From positions 1 to 8,313 of the forward strand of contig DAOVVI010000045.1 of the NCBI GenBank assembly GCA_030637245.1: 8,313 bases of DNA. The letters are read 5' to 3'. Source of the stretch: Cyclobacteriaceae bacterium. Its GTDB lineage: Bacteria; Bacteroidota; Bacteroidia; Cytophagales; Cyclobacteriaceae. This document shows, piece after piece, positions 1-7,373 of the stretch. A program made the translations under genes and the position numbers. The first letter of the stretch is position 1. Every line of letters starts with the position of its first letter. The notes under the pieces were generated by a model. The model saw nothing but the letters and a program-made list of their open reading frames with translations, searched no databases and was not told the origin of the DNA.

Positions 1-963
1 CTTAAAGAAATCGAAAAACATCAAATTGAATTCGTCGAATCTATTGGTGAAAGTATTGCTTCTTCTTTGAGTGCTGGGAAAGTAAGTCAAACCACACAAA
101 AACTTCTCGAAGAGACTCAGGATAAAGCAGAGCAAATGAAGTCGCAGGAAGAGGAATTGAGACAAAATATGGAAGAGTTGGCCGCTACCCAGGAACAGGT
201 AGAGCGTCGAAACAAAGAATTAGAAGATATTCAAGAAAAACTAACAGAAGAAAAATATCTGCTGAGCGCTTTACTTAACAGTACTCAAGATCACATCTAT
301 TTCAAGGACATGGACAGTAAATTTATACGAGTGAGTAAGTCCATGGTCGAATTATTTGGAAAGAAAGATGAAAGTGAGATTCTCGGAAAATCTGATTTTG
401 ACTTTGGTTTTGAAGAACATGCCAAAGTTGCCTATGAAGATGAACAAAACATCATCCGGACGGCTAAGCCTTTGGTTGATGCTATAGAAAAGGAAAAATG
501 GGATGACGGTCATTTGACCTGGGTTTCTACTACAAAAAATCCATTGCGTGATTTGGATGATAAAATCGTAGGTACATTTGGGATTTCAAGGGATGTTACT
601 AAGAGCAAATTGGTTGAACTTGAAATGGTCAAACGAAAAGACTGGCTGGAAAACTTTTTCAAATTTCATCCTGCAGGATTTGTCGTAATTGACCAAAATG
701 GTAAGGTGAATTATGCCACGAAAAGCATCCTATCCAAGCTTAGTAAAGAGGATGTTGAAGGCATGGTGTTTGAAGACATTTTTGATGAAAAGGTGTTTAG
801 TAAGTTTCTAACGGATATTGATTTTGATAGCACAAAAGACACGGAAATAGAGATAACTTTGACTTTAAAAGAAAAATCCAAAGAAAAATTGAATCTTCTT
901 GCTATTACTGGAGGCAAGGAAAACGAAGACGGAACTCAAAATATTTTCTTAATACAGAAGTAA
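1..963 (+). CDS. GAF/coiled-coil/PAS sensory protein, 5' partial
   Basis: The reading frame is open from the first base, so the true start lies upstream; a TTG at position 67 is an internal Leu codon, not a start. The 320 visible residues begin with what looks like the last helix of a GAF domain (ESIGESIASSL). A charged coiled coil rich in E, Q and K follows at about residues 25-88. A PAS domain spans about 88-203, with an STQDHIYFKD start and the PAC-like end GTFGISRDVT. A second, weaker PAS-like segment begins near residue 215 (HPAGFVVIDQNGKVNYA) and runs to the stop. No histidine kinase, GGDEF or methyl-accepting output domain follows, so any output domain must be N-terminal or absent. Multi-GAF/PAS proteins of this kind are common in Cytophagales. 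The role is probably intracellular signal sensing; ligand and partner are unknown. It seems unrelated to the polysaccharide genes downstream. Confidence 0.8.
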   Translation, partial: LKEIEKHQIEFVESIGESIASSLSAGKVSQTTQKLLEETQDKAEQMKSQEEELRQNMEELAATQEQVERRNKELEDIQEKLTEEKYLLSALLNSTQDHIYFKDMDSKFIRVSKSMVELFGKKDESEILGKSDFDFGFEEHAKVAYEDEQNIIRTAKPLVDAIEKEKWDDGHLTWVSTTKNPLRDLDDKIVGTFGISRDVTKSKLVELEMVKRKDWLENFFKFHPAGFVVIDQNGKVNYATKSILSKLSKEDVEGMVFEDIFDEKVFSKFLTDIDFDSTKDTEIEITLTLKEKSKEKLNLLAITGGKENEDGTQNIFLIQK

Positions 964-1041
964 AACATGGAGAAAATTGAGTTTCTCTCATATACGATTC
1001 TTCCAATCAGCCAACAGTTCTTCACATTTGAAAATACATAT

Positions 1042-2745
1042 ATGAAAGCTTACATATTTATTTCATTTATATTTTTTATTTCCTGCACCGGTCCACAGCA
1101 GGTTGCTGATGTAATTTTTATTAATGGGAATATTTATACAGTTAATGATGATCAGCCTAGTGTGCAGGCAGTAGCTGTTCTCGATGGAAAAATAGTAGCT
1201 GTTGGCGCTAATGAAGATATCTTGTCTTTAAAAGGTGCTGGATCTAAAACCATAGATTTGCATGGGAAAATGATGACTCCCGGACTAATTGACAGCCATG
1301 CTCACTTTATGGGGGTTGGATTTTCAAAGTTGGATTTGGATCTGATGGGTATAAAAAGCTATGAAGAACTTGTCGATAAGGTAAAGGAAAAGATAGAACT
1401 ATTAGAACCTGGGGAATGGGTGCTTGGTAGAGGTTGGCACCAGGACAAATGGGATAGTATAACATCACCGGTCGTACAAGGATTTCCTACACATCAACTA
1501 TTAAGTGCTGTTTCGCCCGATAATCCAGTGTACTTACGACATGCAAGTGGTCATGCCGGATTGGCAAATGCCAAAGCTATGGAAATTGCAGGAATAAATT
1601 CTGCTACCAAAATTGATGAGGGTGGAGAAGTATTTAAAGATAAAAATGGGAATCCAACCGGTCTTTTTAATGAAACCGCACAAGGCCTGATCGGGAAATA
1701 TATTCCCAAAAATGATGATAAACGAGATCAACTTGCATTTGAGGAAGCTGTAACGGAATGTCTTGCTAACGGGATAACTAGCTTTCATGATGCAGGAGTG
1801 AATTTAAATACCATTGATCTGTATAAAAAAAACCTCACCGAGGGAAAATTAAAAGTTCGAATTTACGCGATGCTTTCCGGGAGCAATAAAGAATTATTGA
1901 AGCAATACTTTGCGAACGGACCAGAAATTGGATTGGGAAATGATTTTCTTTCTATTCGATCTGTAAAACTTTACAGTGATGGAGCCCTGGGTTCCAGAGG
2001 GGCGTGGCTTTTAGAACCCTATAAGGATATGTCAGGGGAAGTTGGTCATTCAACGACACCGGTGGAGAATATCTATCAGGTTTGTGAAGAAGCGCTTAGA
2101 AATGGATTCCAGGTATGTACTCATGCCATTGGTGACAGGGCAAACAGGGAAGTACTTGATCAATATCAAAATGCATTTAAAACTACAGATTGCAATTCAT
2201 CAGATTATAGATTTAGAATTGAGCATGCACAGCATTTACATCCTGATGATATTCCCAGGTTTAGCGAAATGGGTGTGATCCCTGCGATGCAAGCTATCCA
2301 TATGAGTTCTGACAGGCCTTGGGCTATTGATCGCTTGGGAAAAAAGCGAATTGAAGACGGAGCATATGTATGGCAAAAACTATTGAAAAGTGGCGCTGTT
2401 GTCATCAATGGTACTGATGCTCCGGTAGAGCCGGTAAACCCTATGGAGTGTTTTTATGCTTCAATTACCAGGAAGACACTAAAGGGAGTACCTCCAGGCG
2501 GTTATGAACCGGACCAAAAAATGACACGGGCTCAGGCGCTGAAATCATATACCCTGAATGCCGCATTTGGTGCCTTTGAGGAAGATATTAAAGGGAGTAT
2601 AGAGGTAGGAAAATATGCCGATTTTGCCATATTTGATCTGGATTTCATGAAAGTTTCCGAGGAACAAATTCTCAATACTAAAGTCATTATGACCGTAGTG
2701 AATGGCGAGGTAGTTTATTCCGATAGGGATATTAAAATAGAATAG
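1042..2745 (+). CDS. Lipoprotein amidohydrolase, family 3 (YtcJ-like)
   Basis: A metal-dependent hydrolase of the amidohydrolase superfamily, 567 residues, close to the family's usual length. Visible motifs are TPGLIDSHAHF (metal ligands H86 and H88), VKLYSDGALGSRG (K309 is a candidate bridging lysine), CTHAIGD (H361), RIEHAQH (H395) and NGTDAPVEP (D459). The core is complete, so the enzyme should be active. The real substrate is unknown; family members cleave amide or related C-N bonds. I chose the ATG at 1042 over the in-frame ATG at 967. From 1042 the protein begins with a lipoprotein signal peptide: one Lys, a hydrophobic run, then FISC with the lipobox cysteine at residue 15. The longer form would place 25 poorly hydrophobic residues ahead of it. 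It is therefore predicted to be a lipid-anchored envelope protein. The stop lies 6 bp before the next gene, suggesting cotranscription, though the function is not obviously linked. Confidence 0.88.
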   Translation: MKAYIFISFIFFISCTGPQQVADVIFINGNIYTVNDDQPSVQAVAVLDGKIVAVGANEDILSLKGAGSKTIDLHGKMMTPGLIDSHAHFMGVGFSKLDLDLMGIKSYEELVDKVKEKIELLEPGEWVLGRGWHQDKWDSITSPVVQGFPTHQLLSAVSPDNPVYLRHASGHAGLANAKAMEIAGINSATKIDEGGEVFKDKNGNPTGLFNETAQGLIGKYIPKNDDKRDQLAFEEAVTECLANGITSFHDAGVNLNTIDLYKKNLTEGKLKVRIYAMLSGSNKELLKQYFANGPEIGLGNDFLSIRSVKLYSDGALGSRGAWLLEPYKDMSGEVGHSTTPVENIYQVCEEALRNGFQVCTHAIGDRANREVLDQYQNAFKTTDCNSSDYRFRIEHAQHLHPDDIPRFSEMGVIPAMQAIHMSSDRPWAIDRLGKKRIEDGAYVWQKLLKSGAVVINGTDAPVEPVNPMECFYASITRKTLKGVPPGGYEPDQKMTRAQALKSYTLNAAFGAFEEDIKGSIEVGKYADFAIFDLDFMKVSEEQILNTKVIMTVVNGEVVYSDRDIKIE

Positions 2746-2751
2746 AAAGAA

Positions 2752-3303
2752 ATGGCAGAAACAGATCTTTCGACATATGACAACAGTTGGTACAGCCCAA
2801 AGGCGGGATGGATAAAACGCACTTTATGGCATTTTACCAACCATTTGATTTTCAACAATGGATTATTTCCATTTTCGTCAGTTAAAATTTTAATTCTAAG
2901 ATTGTTTGGAGCTAAGGTTAGAAGTGGAGTGAATATAAAACCTTCGGTAAATATCAAATATCCATGGTTATTAAAAGTTGGAGAAAATACCTGGATAGGA
3001 GAAAATGTGTGGATTGATAATTTAACATCTGTCGAAATAGGCAATAATGTGTGTCTGTCCCAGGGAGCAATACTTCTGACAGGGAATCACAATTACAAAC
3101 TTTCTACTTTCGATTTAATGATAGGAGATATTATCCTGGAAGATGGTGTTTGGATTGGAGCCTGCTCTTTGGTTTGTCCTGGAATTACATGTTTTTCTCA
3201 TAGTATTTTATCAATTAATTCCGTGGCGACAAAGAATCTGGATGCTTTTGGAATTTACCAGGGAAACCCAGCGGTTAAAGTTAGAGTTAGGGATGTTGAA
3301 TAA
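2752..3303 (+). CDS. wcaF: WcaF-type polysaccharide O-acetyltransferase
   Basis: A 183-residue acetyltransferase of the left-handed beta-helix (hexapeptide repeat) superfamily. The WcaF subfamily signature is present throughout: YDNSWYSP near residue 9, an amphipathic KRTLWHFTNHLIF stretch at 22-34, VNIKYPW at 66-72, WIGENVWIDN at 81-90, and LLTGNHNYK at 108-116 with H113 as the likely catalytic histidine. IYQGNPAVKVR lies near the C-terminus. The length matches the family. WcaF enzymes transfer acetyl from acetyl-CoA to a sugar hydroxyl of a lipid-linked glycan precursor on the cytoplasmic side; the acceptor here cannot be read from sequence. It starts 6 bp after the amidohydrolase stop and is the first gene of the polysaccharide block. 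A 121-bp gap with no clear gene follows. Confidence 0.88.
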   Translation: MAETDLSTYDNSWYSPKAGWIKRTLWHFTNHLIFNNGLFPFSSVKILILRLFGAKVRSGVNIKPSVNIKYPWLLKVGENTWIGENVWIDNLTSVEIGNNVCLSQGAILLTGNHNYKLSTFDLMIGDIILEDGVWIGACSLVCPGITCFSHSILSINSVATKNLDAFGIYQGNPAVKVRVRDVE

Positions 3304-3388
3304 AAAATGGAGAACTTTGATGGAATGATCCATTTCATACCGGGCCTGGTAAATTGAATATAATTTTTTAACAAATCGAATATCCATT

Positions 3389-3420
3389 TTCAAATTCCAT
3401 CCTACTGGTTTAAATTTGAA
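3389..3420. repeat. Short inverted repeat before glycosyltransferase
   Basis: TTCAAATT at 3389-3396 is the exact reverse complement of AATTTGAA at 3413-3420, with a 16-base spacer. It ends 4 bases before the chosen ATG at 3425, so it could form a weak hairpin over the translation start or be an operator half-site pair. Both arms are AT-rich in AT-rich DNA, so a chance origin is quite possible. The rest of the gap (3304-3424) shows no gene I can support. Confidence 0.25.
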
Positions 3421-3424
3421 GGCA

Positions 3425-4177
3425 ATGAAAATAACGATAATTACGGTTAGCTATAATAGCGCTTCACATATAGAAGACGTTATAAAGTCTGTTGCTGACC
3501 AGGATTATCAGGAGATTGAACATATTGTGATTGATGGAAACTCCAATGATGGAACTCAGCAGATACTGGAGAAATACTCCAATAAATTAGCACATTGGGA
3601 AAGCAAACCGGACAAGGGTATCTATGATGCTATGAATAAAGGAATTAAAAAAGCTACCGGAGAGGTGATTGGTATCCTGAACTCGGATGATTTTTATTTT
3701 GATAACCAGGTGATTTCAAAAGTTGCAGTCACCTTTTCTGAGAAGGATATAGATGCTGTTTTTGGGGATTTGATATTTGTTGATTCAAAAAATCTAAACC
3801 GGACTGTTCGGACGTATTCTTCAAATAATTGGTATCCGGATAAATTTGCCAAAGGATATATGCCTGCGCATCCAACCTTTTTTGTCAAAAGGAAATTCTA
3901 TGAAAAACATGGACTTTTTGAGACAGATTATGAAATTGCTGCTGATTATGAAATGTTAATCCGGTTGCTGTATGTACATAAATTGAATTACGTTTATTTA
4001 CCCATAAAAATGGTGAAAATGCGTACAGGGGGAGTGAGTTCCAATGGCATAAAAAGTAATATTATTCTCAATAGTGAAATTATTAAAGCTTGCAGGAAAC
4101 ACGGTATTAAAACCAACGCATTAAAAATATATCCCAAATACTTCAAAAAGGTATTTGAGCTATTCAATCATAAATAA
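3425..4177 (+). CDS. Family 2 glycosyltransferase (GT-A fold)
   Basis: A 250-residue cytoplasmic glycosyltransferase that would add a sugar from a nucleotide donor to the growing lipid-linked glycan. The GT-A motifs are clear: N-terminal strand and first loop ITIITVSYNSASHI (3-16), nucleotide-binding DGNSNDGT (37-44), KPDKGIYDAMNKG (61-73), and the metal-binding motif LNSDDF with D88 and D89. HPTFFVKRK (149-157) and an acidic ADYEM (173-177) follow, the latter being the usual place of the catalytic base. The PDKGIYDAMNKGI pattern is typical of the WcaA-like/PGL-type subgroup. Donor and acceptor cannot be deduced. I start at ATG 3425; an in-frame TTG at 3416 adds only three residues and lies within an inverted repeat. 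There are no membrane segments. The 86 bp to the next gene (4178-4263) contain nothing I can assign. Confidence 0.9.
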   Translation: MKITIITVSYNSASHIEDVIKSVADQDYQEIEHIVIDGNSNDGTQQILEKYSNKLAHWESKPDKGIYDAMNKGIKKATGEVIGILNSDDFYFDNQVISKVAVTFSEKDIDAVFGDLIFVDSKNLNRTVRTYSSNNWYPDKFAKGYMPAHPTFFVKRKFYEKHGLFETDYEIAADYEMLIRLLYVHKLNYVYLPIKMVKMRTGGVSSNGIKSNIILNSEIIKACRKHGIKTNALKIYPKYFKKVFELFNHK

Positions 4178-4263
4178 CAGTCAATGCCTGAGATTATTAT
4201 CAAGGCCCGAAAAAGCATGATTATTATTTATCAAATTGCAGGTATTTTACAAATATCGAACAA

Positions 4264-5214
4264 ATGAAAAAGGTTCTCATTACAGGCATAACCGGTTTTC
4301 TTGGCGCCAGTTTGGTACATTTTTTCCATGAGAATAAAGGGGTAAGGATCGTTGGTCATTCAAGGGATATTGAAAAAGCCAAAGCAAAATTTGCTGATTA
4401 TGAAATAGATTTTATAGATAACCTGTCTGCTGAAAAGATTGACAAAAACAATATTGATTCCATTATTCATTTAGCAGGGATTGCACACGACTTATCCGGT
4501 AAATATAGACCGCATGATTATCAACGGGTTAACCATGAAAAGACCATAGAATTGTATGAGAAATTTGTAAAGTCAAAAGCCAACTCGTTTGTATTTGTAA
4601 GTTCCGTTAAAGCAGTCGTTGATCACACAGATCTCGTCATAAATGAAGATTTTAATCCAAACCCAACCTCTGAATATGGGATATCAAAAAGAATGGCAGA
4701 GGAATTCATAATGAATCGTGACTGTAAAGATAAAAGATATTTCATTTTAAGGCCATGCATGATTCATGGGCCTGGGAATAAAGGAAACCTCAATCTTTTG
4801 TATAAATTTGTAAAAGCCGGAGTCCCGTATCCTCTTGGCGCCTTTGAAAATAAGCGATCATTTCTATCGATTGATAATTTTTGTTTTACGATCCAAAAAA
4901 TTATTGAAGATCACTTGAAACCGGGCACATACCTTCTTGCAGACGATGATCCTGTATCTGCAAATGATCTGGTCAGATTAATCGGCCATGGAATCAATAA
5001 GAAAGTAAGAATATTTAGCTTGCCTAAAATTATGATATGGAATCTGGCAAAGATTGGTTCATGGATAAATGTTCCTTTTAATACAAAAACAATTACCAAA
5101 CTGTGCGAAAATATGGTAGTTTCAAATCAAAAGCTTTTATTAAATTTGAATGAATGTCTTCCTGTTTCGTCAATTGAAGGACTAAAGAAAACGATTAAAT
5201 CATTTCATGGATAG
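4264..5214 (+). CDS. Extended SDR NDP-sugar epimerase/4-reductase
   Basis: A 316-residue extended short-chain dehydrogenase/reductase acting on nucleotide sugars. The Rossmann glycine motif GITGFLG is at residues 8-14, the HLAG strand end at 69-72, the catalytic Ser region VSSVKAV at 112-118, the Tyr/Lys pair YGISK at 138-142 (Y138, K142), and RPCMIHGPG at 163-171. All catalytic residues are present and the length is normal. Family members include UDP-hexose 4-epimerases and the WbpV-type reductases of UDP-4-keto-6-deoxy-GlcNAc. The next gene is a WbpL-type transferase overlapping it by 8 bp. That pairing is known from QuiNAc/FucNAc-initiated O-antigens, so I favour a 4-keto-6-deoxy-HexNAc reductase making UDP-QuiNAc or UDP-FucNAc. 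A plain UDP-GlcNAc or UDP-Glc 4-epimerase remains possible. Confidence 0.85.
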   Translation: MKKVLITGITGFLGASLVHFFHENKGVRIVGHSRDIEKAKAKFADYEIDFIDNLSAEKIDKNNIDSIIHLAGIAHDLSGKYRPHDYQRVNHEKTIELYEKFVKSKANSFVFVSSVKAVVDHTDLVINEDFNPNPTSEYGISKRMAEEFIMNRDCKDKRYFILRPCMIHGPGNKGNLNLLYKFVKAGVPYPLGAFENKRSFLSIDNFCFTIQKIIEDHLKPGTYLLADDDPVSANDLVRLIGHGINKKVRIFSLPKIMIWNLAKIGSWINVPFNTKTITKLCENMVVSNQKLLLNLNECLPVSSIEGLKKTIKSFHG

Positions 5215-6172
5215 CAGACTTTACCTGGTATTTGCGATTTTACTTTTTGCAGCGTCATTGATTTATTTCAAAGTTGCCCGTATCTACAAAATTGTTGATC
5301 ACCCAAATCACCGGACTATGCATGAAGGCGCCACGATAAGAGGAGGCGGGATTGTAATTTTATTCGCTGTAGCTCTCTTTTCATTATTTATTGCAGAGCC
5401 GGGATATTATTTTATTGCAGGAATGACAATTCTGGGAATTACTGGTTTTTTAGATGACCTCGTTGATTTGTCAGGTAAGGTTAGATTTCCACTTCAGGTG
5501 ATATCCGTTGTTTTGATTTTGGTTGAATTAAATCTTACAGGCCTTAGCATATTTTGGTTGTTTATAATAGTTGTCATAGCGACAGGAACATTAAATGCCT
5601 TTAATTTCATGGATGGCATTAATGGCATGACAGGAGGTTATGGTTTGGTTACAGTTGTCTCATTGATTTATGTAAACAACTTTGTGACTGGTTTTACAGC
5701 AAATGACTTTTTGTTTTTTTTCCTTTTAGCATTGATAGTCTTTGTTTTTTATAATTTTCGAAAAAGGGCCGTATGTTTTGCCGGGGATGTAGGAAGTCTT
5801 ACGGTTGCTTATATAATTATTTATTTAATTATAAAACTAGTCATTGAAACTCAGCAATTTGTTTTTATTCTTTTTTTAACATTATATGGAATAGATACAA
5901 TTTTCACCATCATTCAAAGAATCCTTAGGAAGGAAAATATTTTTGAAGCTCACAGGTTACACCTTTTCCAGGTTATGGTGAGTAAAACAGGGATGCCCCA
6001 TTTGCGCATGTCCGGGATCTATATGGTTGTTCAGGCAATTATTAATTTACTGGTAATATTGATTATGCAACTGCATTTAAGACAACAGGTGATTTATTCT
6101 GGAATTATGCTCCTGGTATTATCCGTATTTTATTTTTTTATAAAGAATAAAATGATTAAAAAGATCATATGA
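5207..6172 (+). CDS. WbpL/WecA-type polytopic phosphoglycosyltransferase
   Basis: A 321-residue integral membrane enzyme of the MraY/WecA/WbpL family. It moves a HexNAc-1-phosphate from UDP onto undecaprenyl phosphate, the first membrane step of O-antigen or capsule synthesis. Most of the chain is hydrophobic, consistent with the roughly ten helices of the family. Diagnostic loops are HPNHRTMHEGATIRGGG (32-48), the Mg-binding FLDDLVD with D83 and D84, NAFNFMDGINGMTGG (130-144), FAGDVGS (191-197) and the HRLH motif at 249-252. All are intact. The length and sequence resemble the WbpL group rather than MraY. The start lies 8 bp inside the preceding SDR gene, and its TGA overlaps the next ATG (ATGA at 6169-6172), so the three genes should be translationally coupled. 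The exact sugar is inferred from the neighbouring SDR only. Confidence 0.9.
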   Translation: MDSRLYLVFAILLFAASLIYFKVARIYKIVDHPNHRTMHEGATIRGGGIVILFAVALFSLFIAEPGYYFIAGMTILGITGFLDDLVDLSGKVRFPLQVISVVLILVELNLTGLSIFWLFIIVVIATGTLNAFNFMDGINGMTGGYGLVTVVSLIYVNNFVTGFTANDFLFFFLLALIVFVFYNFRKRAVCFAGDVGSLTVAYIIIYLIIKLVIETQQFVFILFLTLYGIDTIFTIIQRILRKENIFEAHRLHLFQVMVSKTGMPHLRMSGIYMVVQAIINLLVILIMQLHLRQQVIYSGIMLLVLSVFYFFIKNKMIKKII

Positions 6173-6777
6173 TTTACGAAAATTACATTAAGGTATTTTT
6201 TGACAGGCTGATGGCGGGCATTCTGGGAATTCTTCTTTTGCCCTTGTTTATCATTATCTATATTTTACTGTTCACCACCCAGGGCAACCCGGTCTTTTTT
6301 GTGCAAATGAGATCTGGAAAGGAAAGAAAAAAATTCAAATTATATAAATTCCGAACATTAAAACCTTCTATATCCGGTGATTTGAGTATGGGAAAGAGGA
6401 CGTTTACCTTCTTTGGAAATGTGATGAGAAGATCAGGATTTGATGAATTCCCACAGCTTTTTAATATCATTAAAGGGGAGATGTCTTTTATTGGTCCAAG
6501 GCCTATGCCGATCGAATATGAAGAAAAGTATAGTCGAACTCACCTCCTTAGGTTTATGGTAAAACCGGGTATTACAGGTTGGGCGCAGGTTCATGGAAGA
6601 AATGACATTTCGTGGGAGCATCGATTTGAATTGGACCTGTGGTATGTAAATAATATTTCCTTGTTCCTTGATATGAAGATTAGTTGGATGACTTTTATTC
6701 AAATCATCATTTCTATATTTAATAAGGAGAAAAAGCAGATTGAAATGCCGATATTTAAAGGTTCTAACCTTTCTTGA
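6169..6777 (+). CDS. pglC: PglC-type monotopic sugar phosphotransferase
   Basis: A 202-residue bacterial sugar transferase of the small monotopic phosphoglycosyltransferase class, the size of PglC and lacking the extra N-terminal membrane domain of WcaJ/WbaP. One hydrophobic segment lies at about 13-36, with a proline at 25 as expected of the re-entrant helix. Then come YKFRTLKP (59-66), the catalytic Asp-Glu pair D92-E93 in FDEFPQL, FIGPRPMP (107-114) and KPGITGWAQVHGRN (132-145). The enzyme attacks UDP-sugar through the Asp to give a phospho-sugar intermediate, then passes it to undecaprenyl phosphate at the inner membrane. Its neighbours (PglD-like, PglE remnant, PglF-like) point to a bacillosamine-type substrate. 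It is unusual that it directly follows a second, unrelated enzyme for the same membrane step. The symbol is given by family and context; substrate is not proven. Confidence 0.88.
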   Translation: MIYENYIKVFFDRLMAGILGILLLPLFIIIYILLFTTQGNPVFFVQMRSGKERKKFKLYKFRTLKPSISGDLSMGKRTFTFFGNVMRRSGFDEFPQLFNIIKGEMSFIGPRPMPIEYEEKYSRTHLLRFMVKPGITGWAQVHGRNDISWEHRFELDLWYVNNISLFLDMKISWMTFIQIIISIFNKEKKQIEMPIFKGSNLS

Positions 6778-6778
6778 A

Positions 6779-7372
6779 ATGATCATATATGGCGCCGGTG
6801 GACACGCAAAGGTTGTTTATGATTGCCTGACATCACAGGGAGTAAAGCTTAATGGAGCTTTTGATGATGACCCTGCAGTAAAATCATTCCTGGGAATTGA
6901 TGTAATAACTCCATATTCGCCGAATTTATTTATTAATGAAAAATTGATCATTTGCGTGGGTTCCAATAAAATAAGATATGAATTGTCTATGTTAATAAAG
7001 CATAAATTTGGAACTACGATTCATAAAACTGCATTTTTAGCTGGAGGATCCAATGTCAGTCAAGGGGCAATGATTTTAGCAAAATCAGTGATTCAAGCGG
7101 AATCTCAAATTGGTAGTCATGCGATAATAAATACAGGTGCAATTGTAGAACACGATTGTGTAGTAGAGGACTTTGTTCATATTGGGCCAGGCGCTGTGAT
7201 TTGCGGGAATGTAAGAGTTGGTATCGGAACAATTGTAGGCGCAAATGCCACAATATTACCCGGGGTAACAATTGGTAAGTGGGCTGTAGTCGGAGCTGGA
7301 TCTGTGGTGCTAAATGATGTAGCAGATGGAACAAAATTGGTAGGGAATCCGGCAAAAATTATTTCAAATTAA
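6779..7372 (+). CDS. pglD: PglD/NeuD-type UDP-sugar N-acetyltransferase
   Basis: A 197-residue, two-domain enzyme. The N-terminal nucleotide-sugar-binding domain opens with MIIYGAGGHAKVV (1-13), the hallmark of the PglD/NeuD family. From about residue 85 the chain turns into hexapeptide repeats of a left-handed beta helix, including INTGAIVEHDCVVEDF (117-132) and the closing VGNPAKII (188-195). H125 in the EHD motif is the probable catalytic base and falls at the same number as the one reported for Campylobacter PglD, from memory. It would acetylate the 4-amino group of a UDP-4-amino-6-deoxy sugar with acetyl-CoA. NeuD homologues act in sialic-acid-type pathways, but no such genes are here. 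I start at ATG 6779, one base after the upstream TGA, where the family N-terminus begins. An in-frame ATG at 6740 would add 13 unrelated residues. The enzyme that should supply its substrate is the broken gene directly downstream. Confidence 0.88.
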   Translation: MIIYGAGGHAKVVYDCLTSQGVKLNGAFDDDPAVKSFLGIDVITPYSPNLFINEKLIICVGSNKIRYELSMLIKHKFGTTIHKTAFLAGGSNVSQGAMILAKSVIQAESQIGSHAIINTGAIVEHDCVVEDFVHIGPGAVICGNVRVGIGTIVGANATILPGVTIGKWAVVGAGSVVLNDVADGTKLVGNPAKIISN

Positions 7373-7373
7373 C

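Noticed and set aside
967..1041. N-terminal extension of the amidohydrolase from ATG 967
   Set aside because: It would put 25 residues in front of a convincing lipoprotein signal peptide that begins at 1042. It is more likely untranslated leader.
4184..4267. 27-codon ORF in the gap before the SDR gene, its TGA overlapping the SDR start as ATGA
   Set aside because: The peptide matches no family I recognise and is low-complexity (Ile/Lys rich). A short open frame in AT-rich DNA is expected by chance.
6740..6778. Upstream start for the PglD/NeuD-type gene
   Set aside because: The 13 added residues overlap the end of the PglC-type gene and are not family-like, whereas MIIYGAGGHAK at 6779 is the canonical N-terminus.
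6433..6786. 117-codon minus-strand frame opposite the PglC-type gene
   Set aside because: It is the antisense shadow of a strongly conserved coding region and its translation resembles no known protein. The same holds for the other minus-strand frames in the window.
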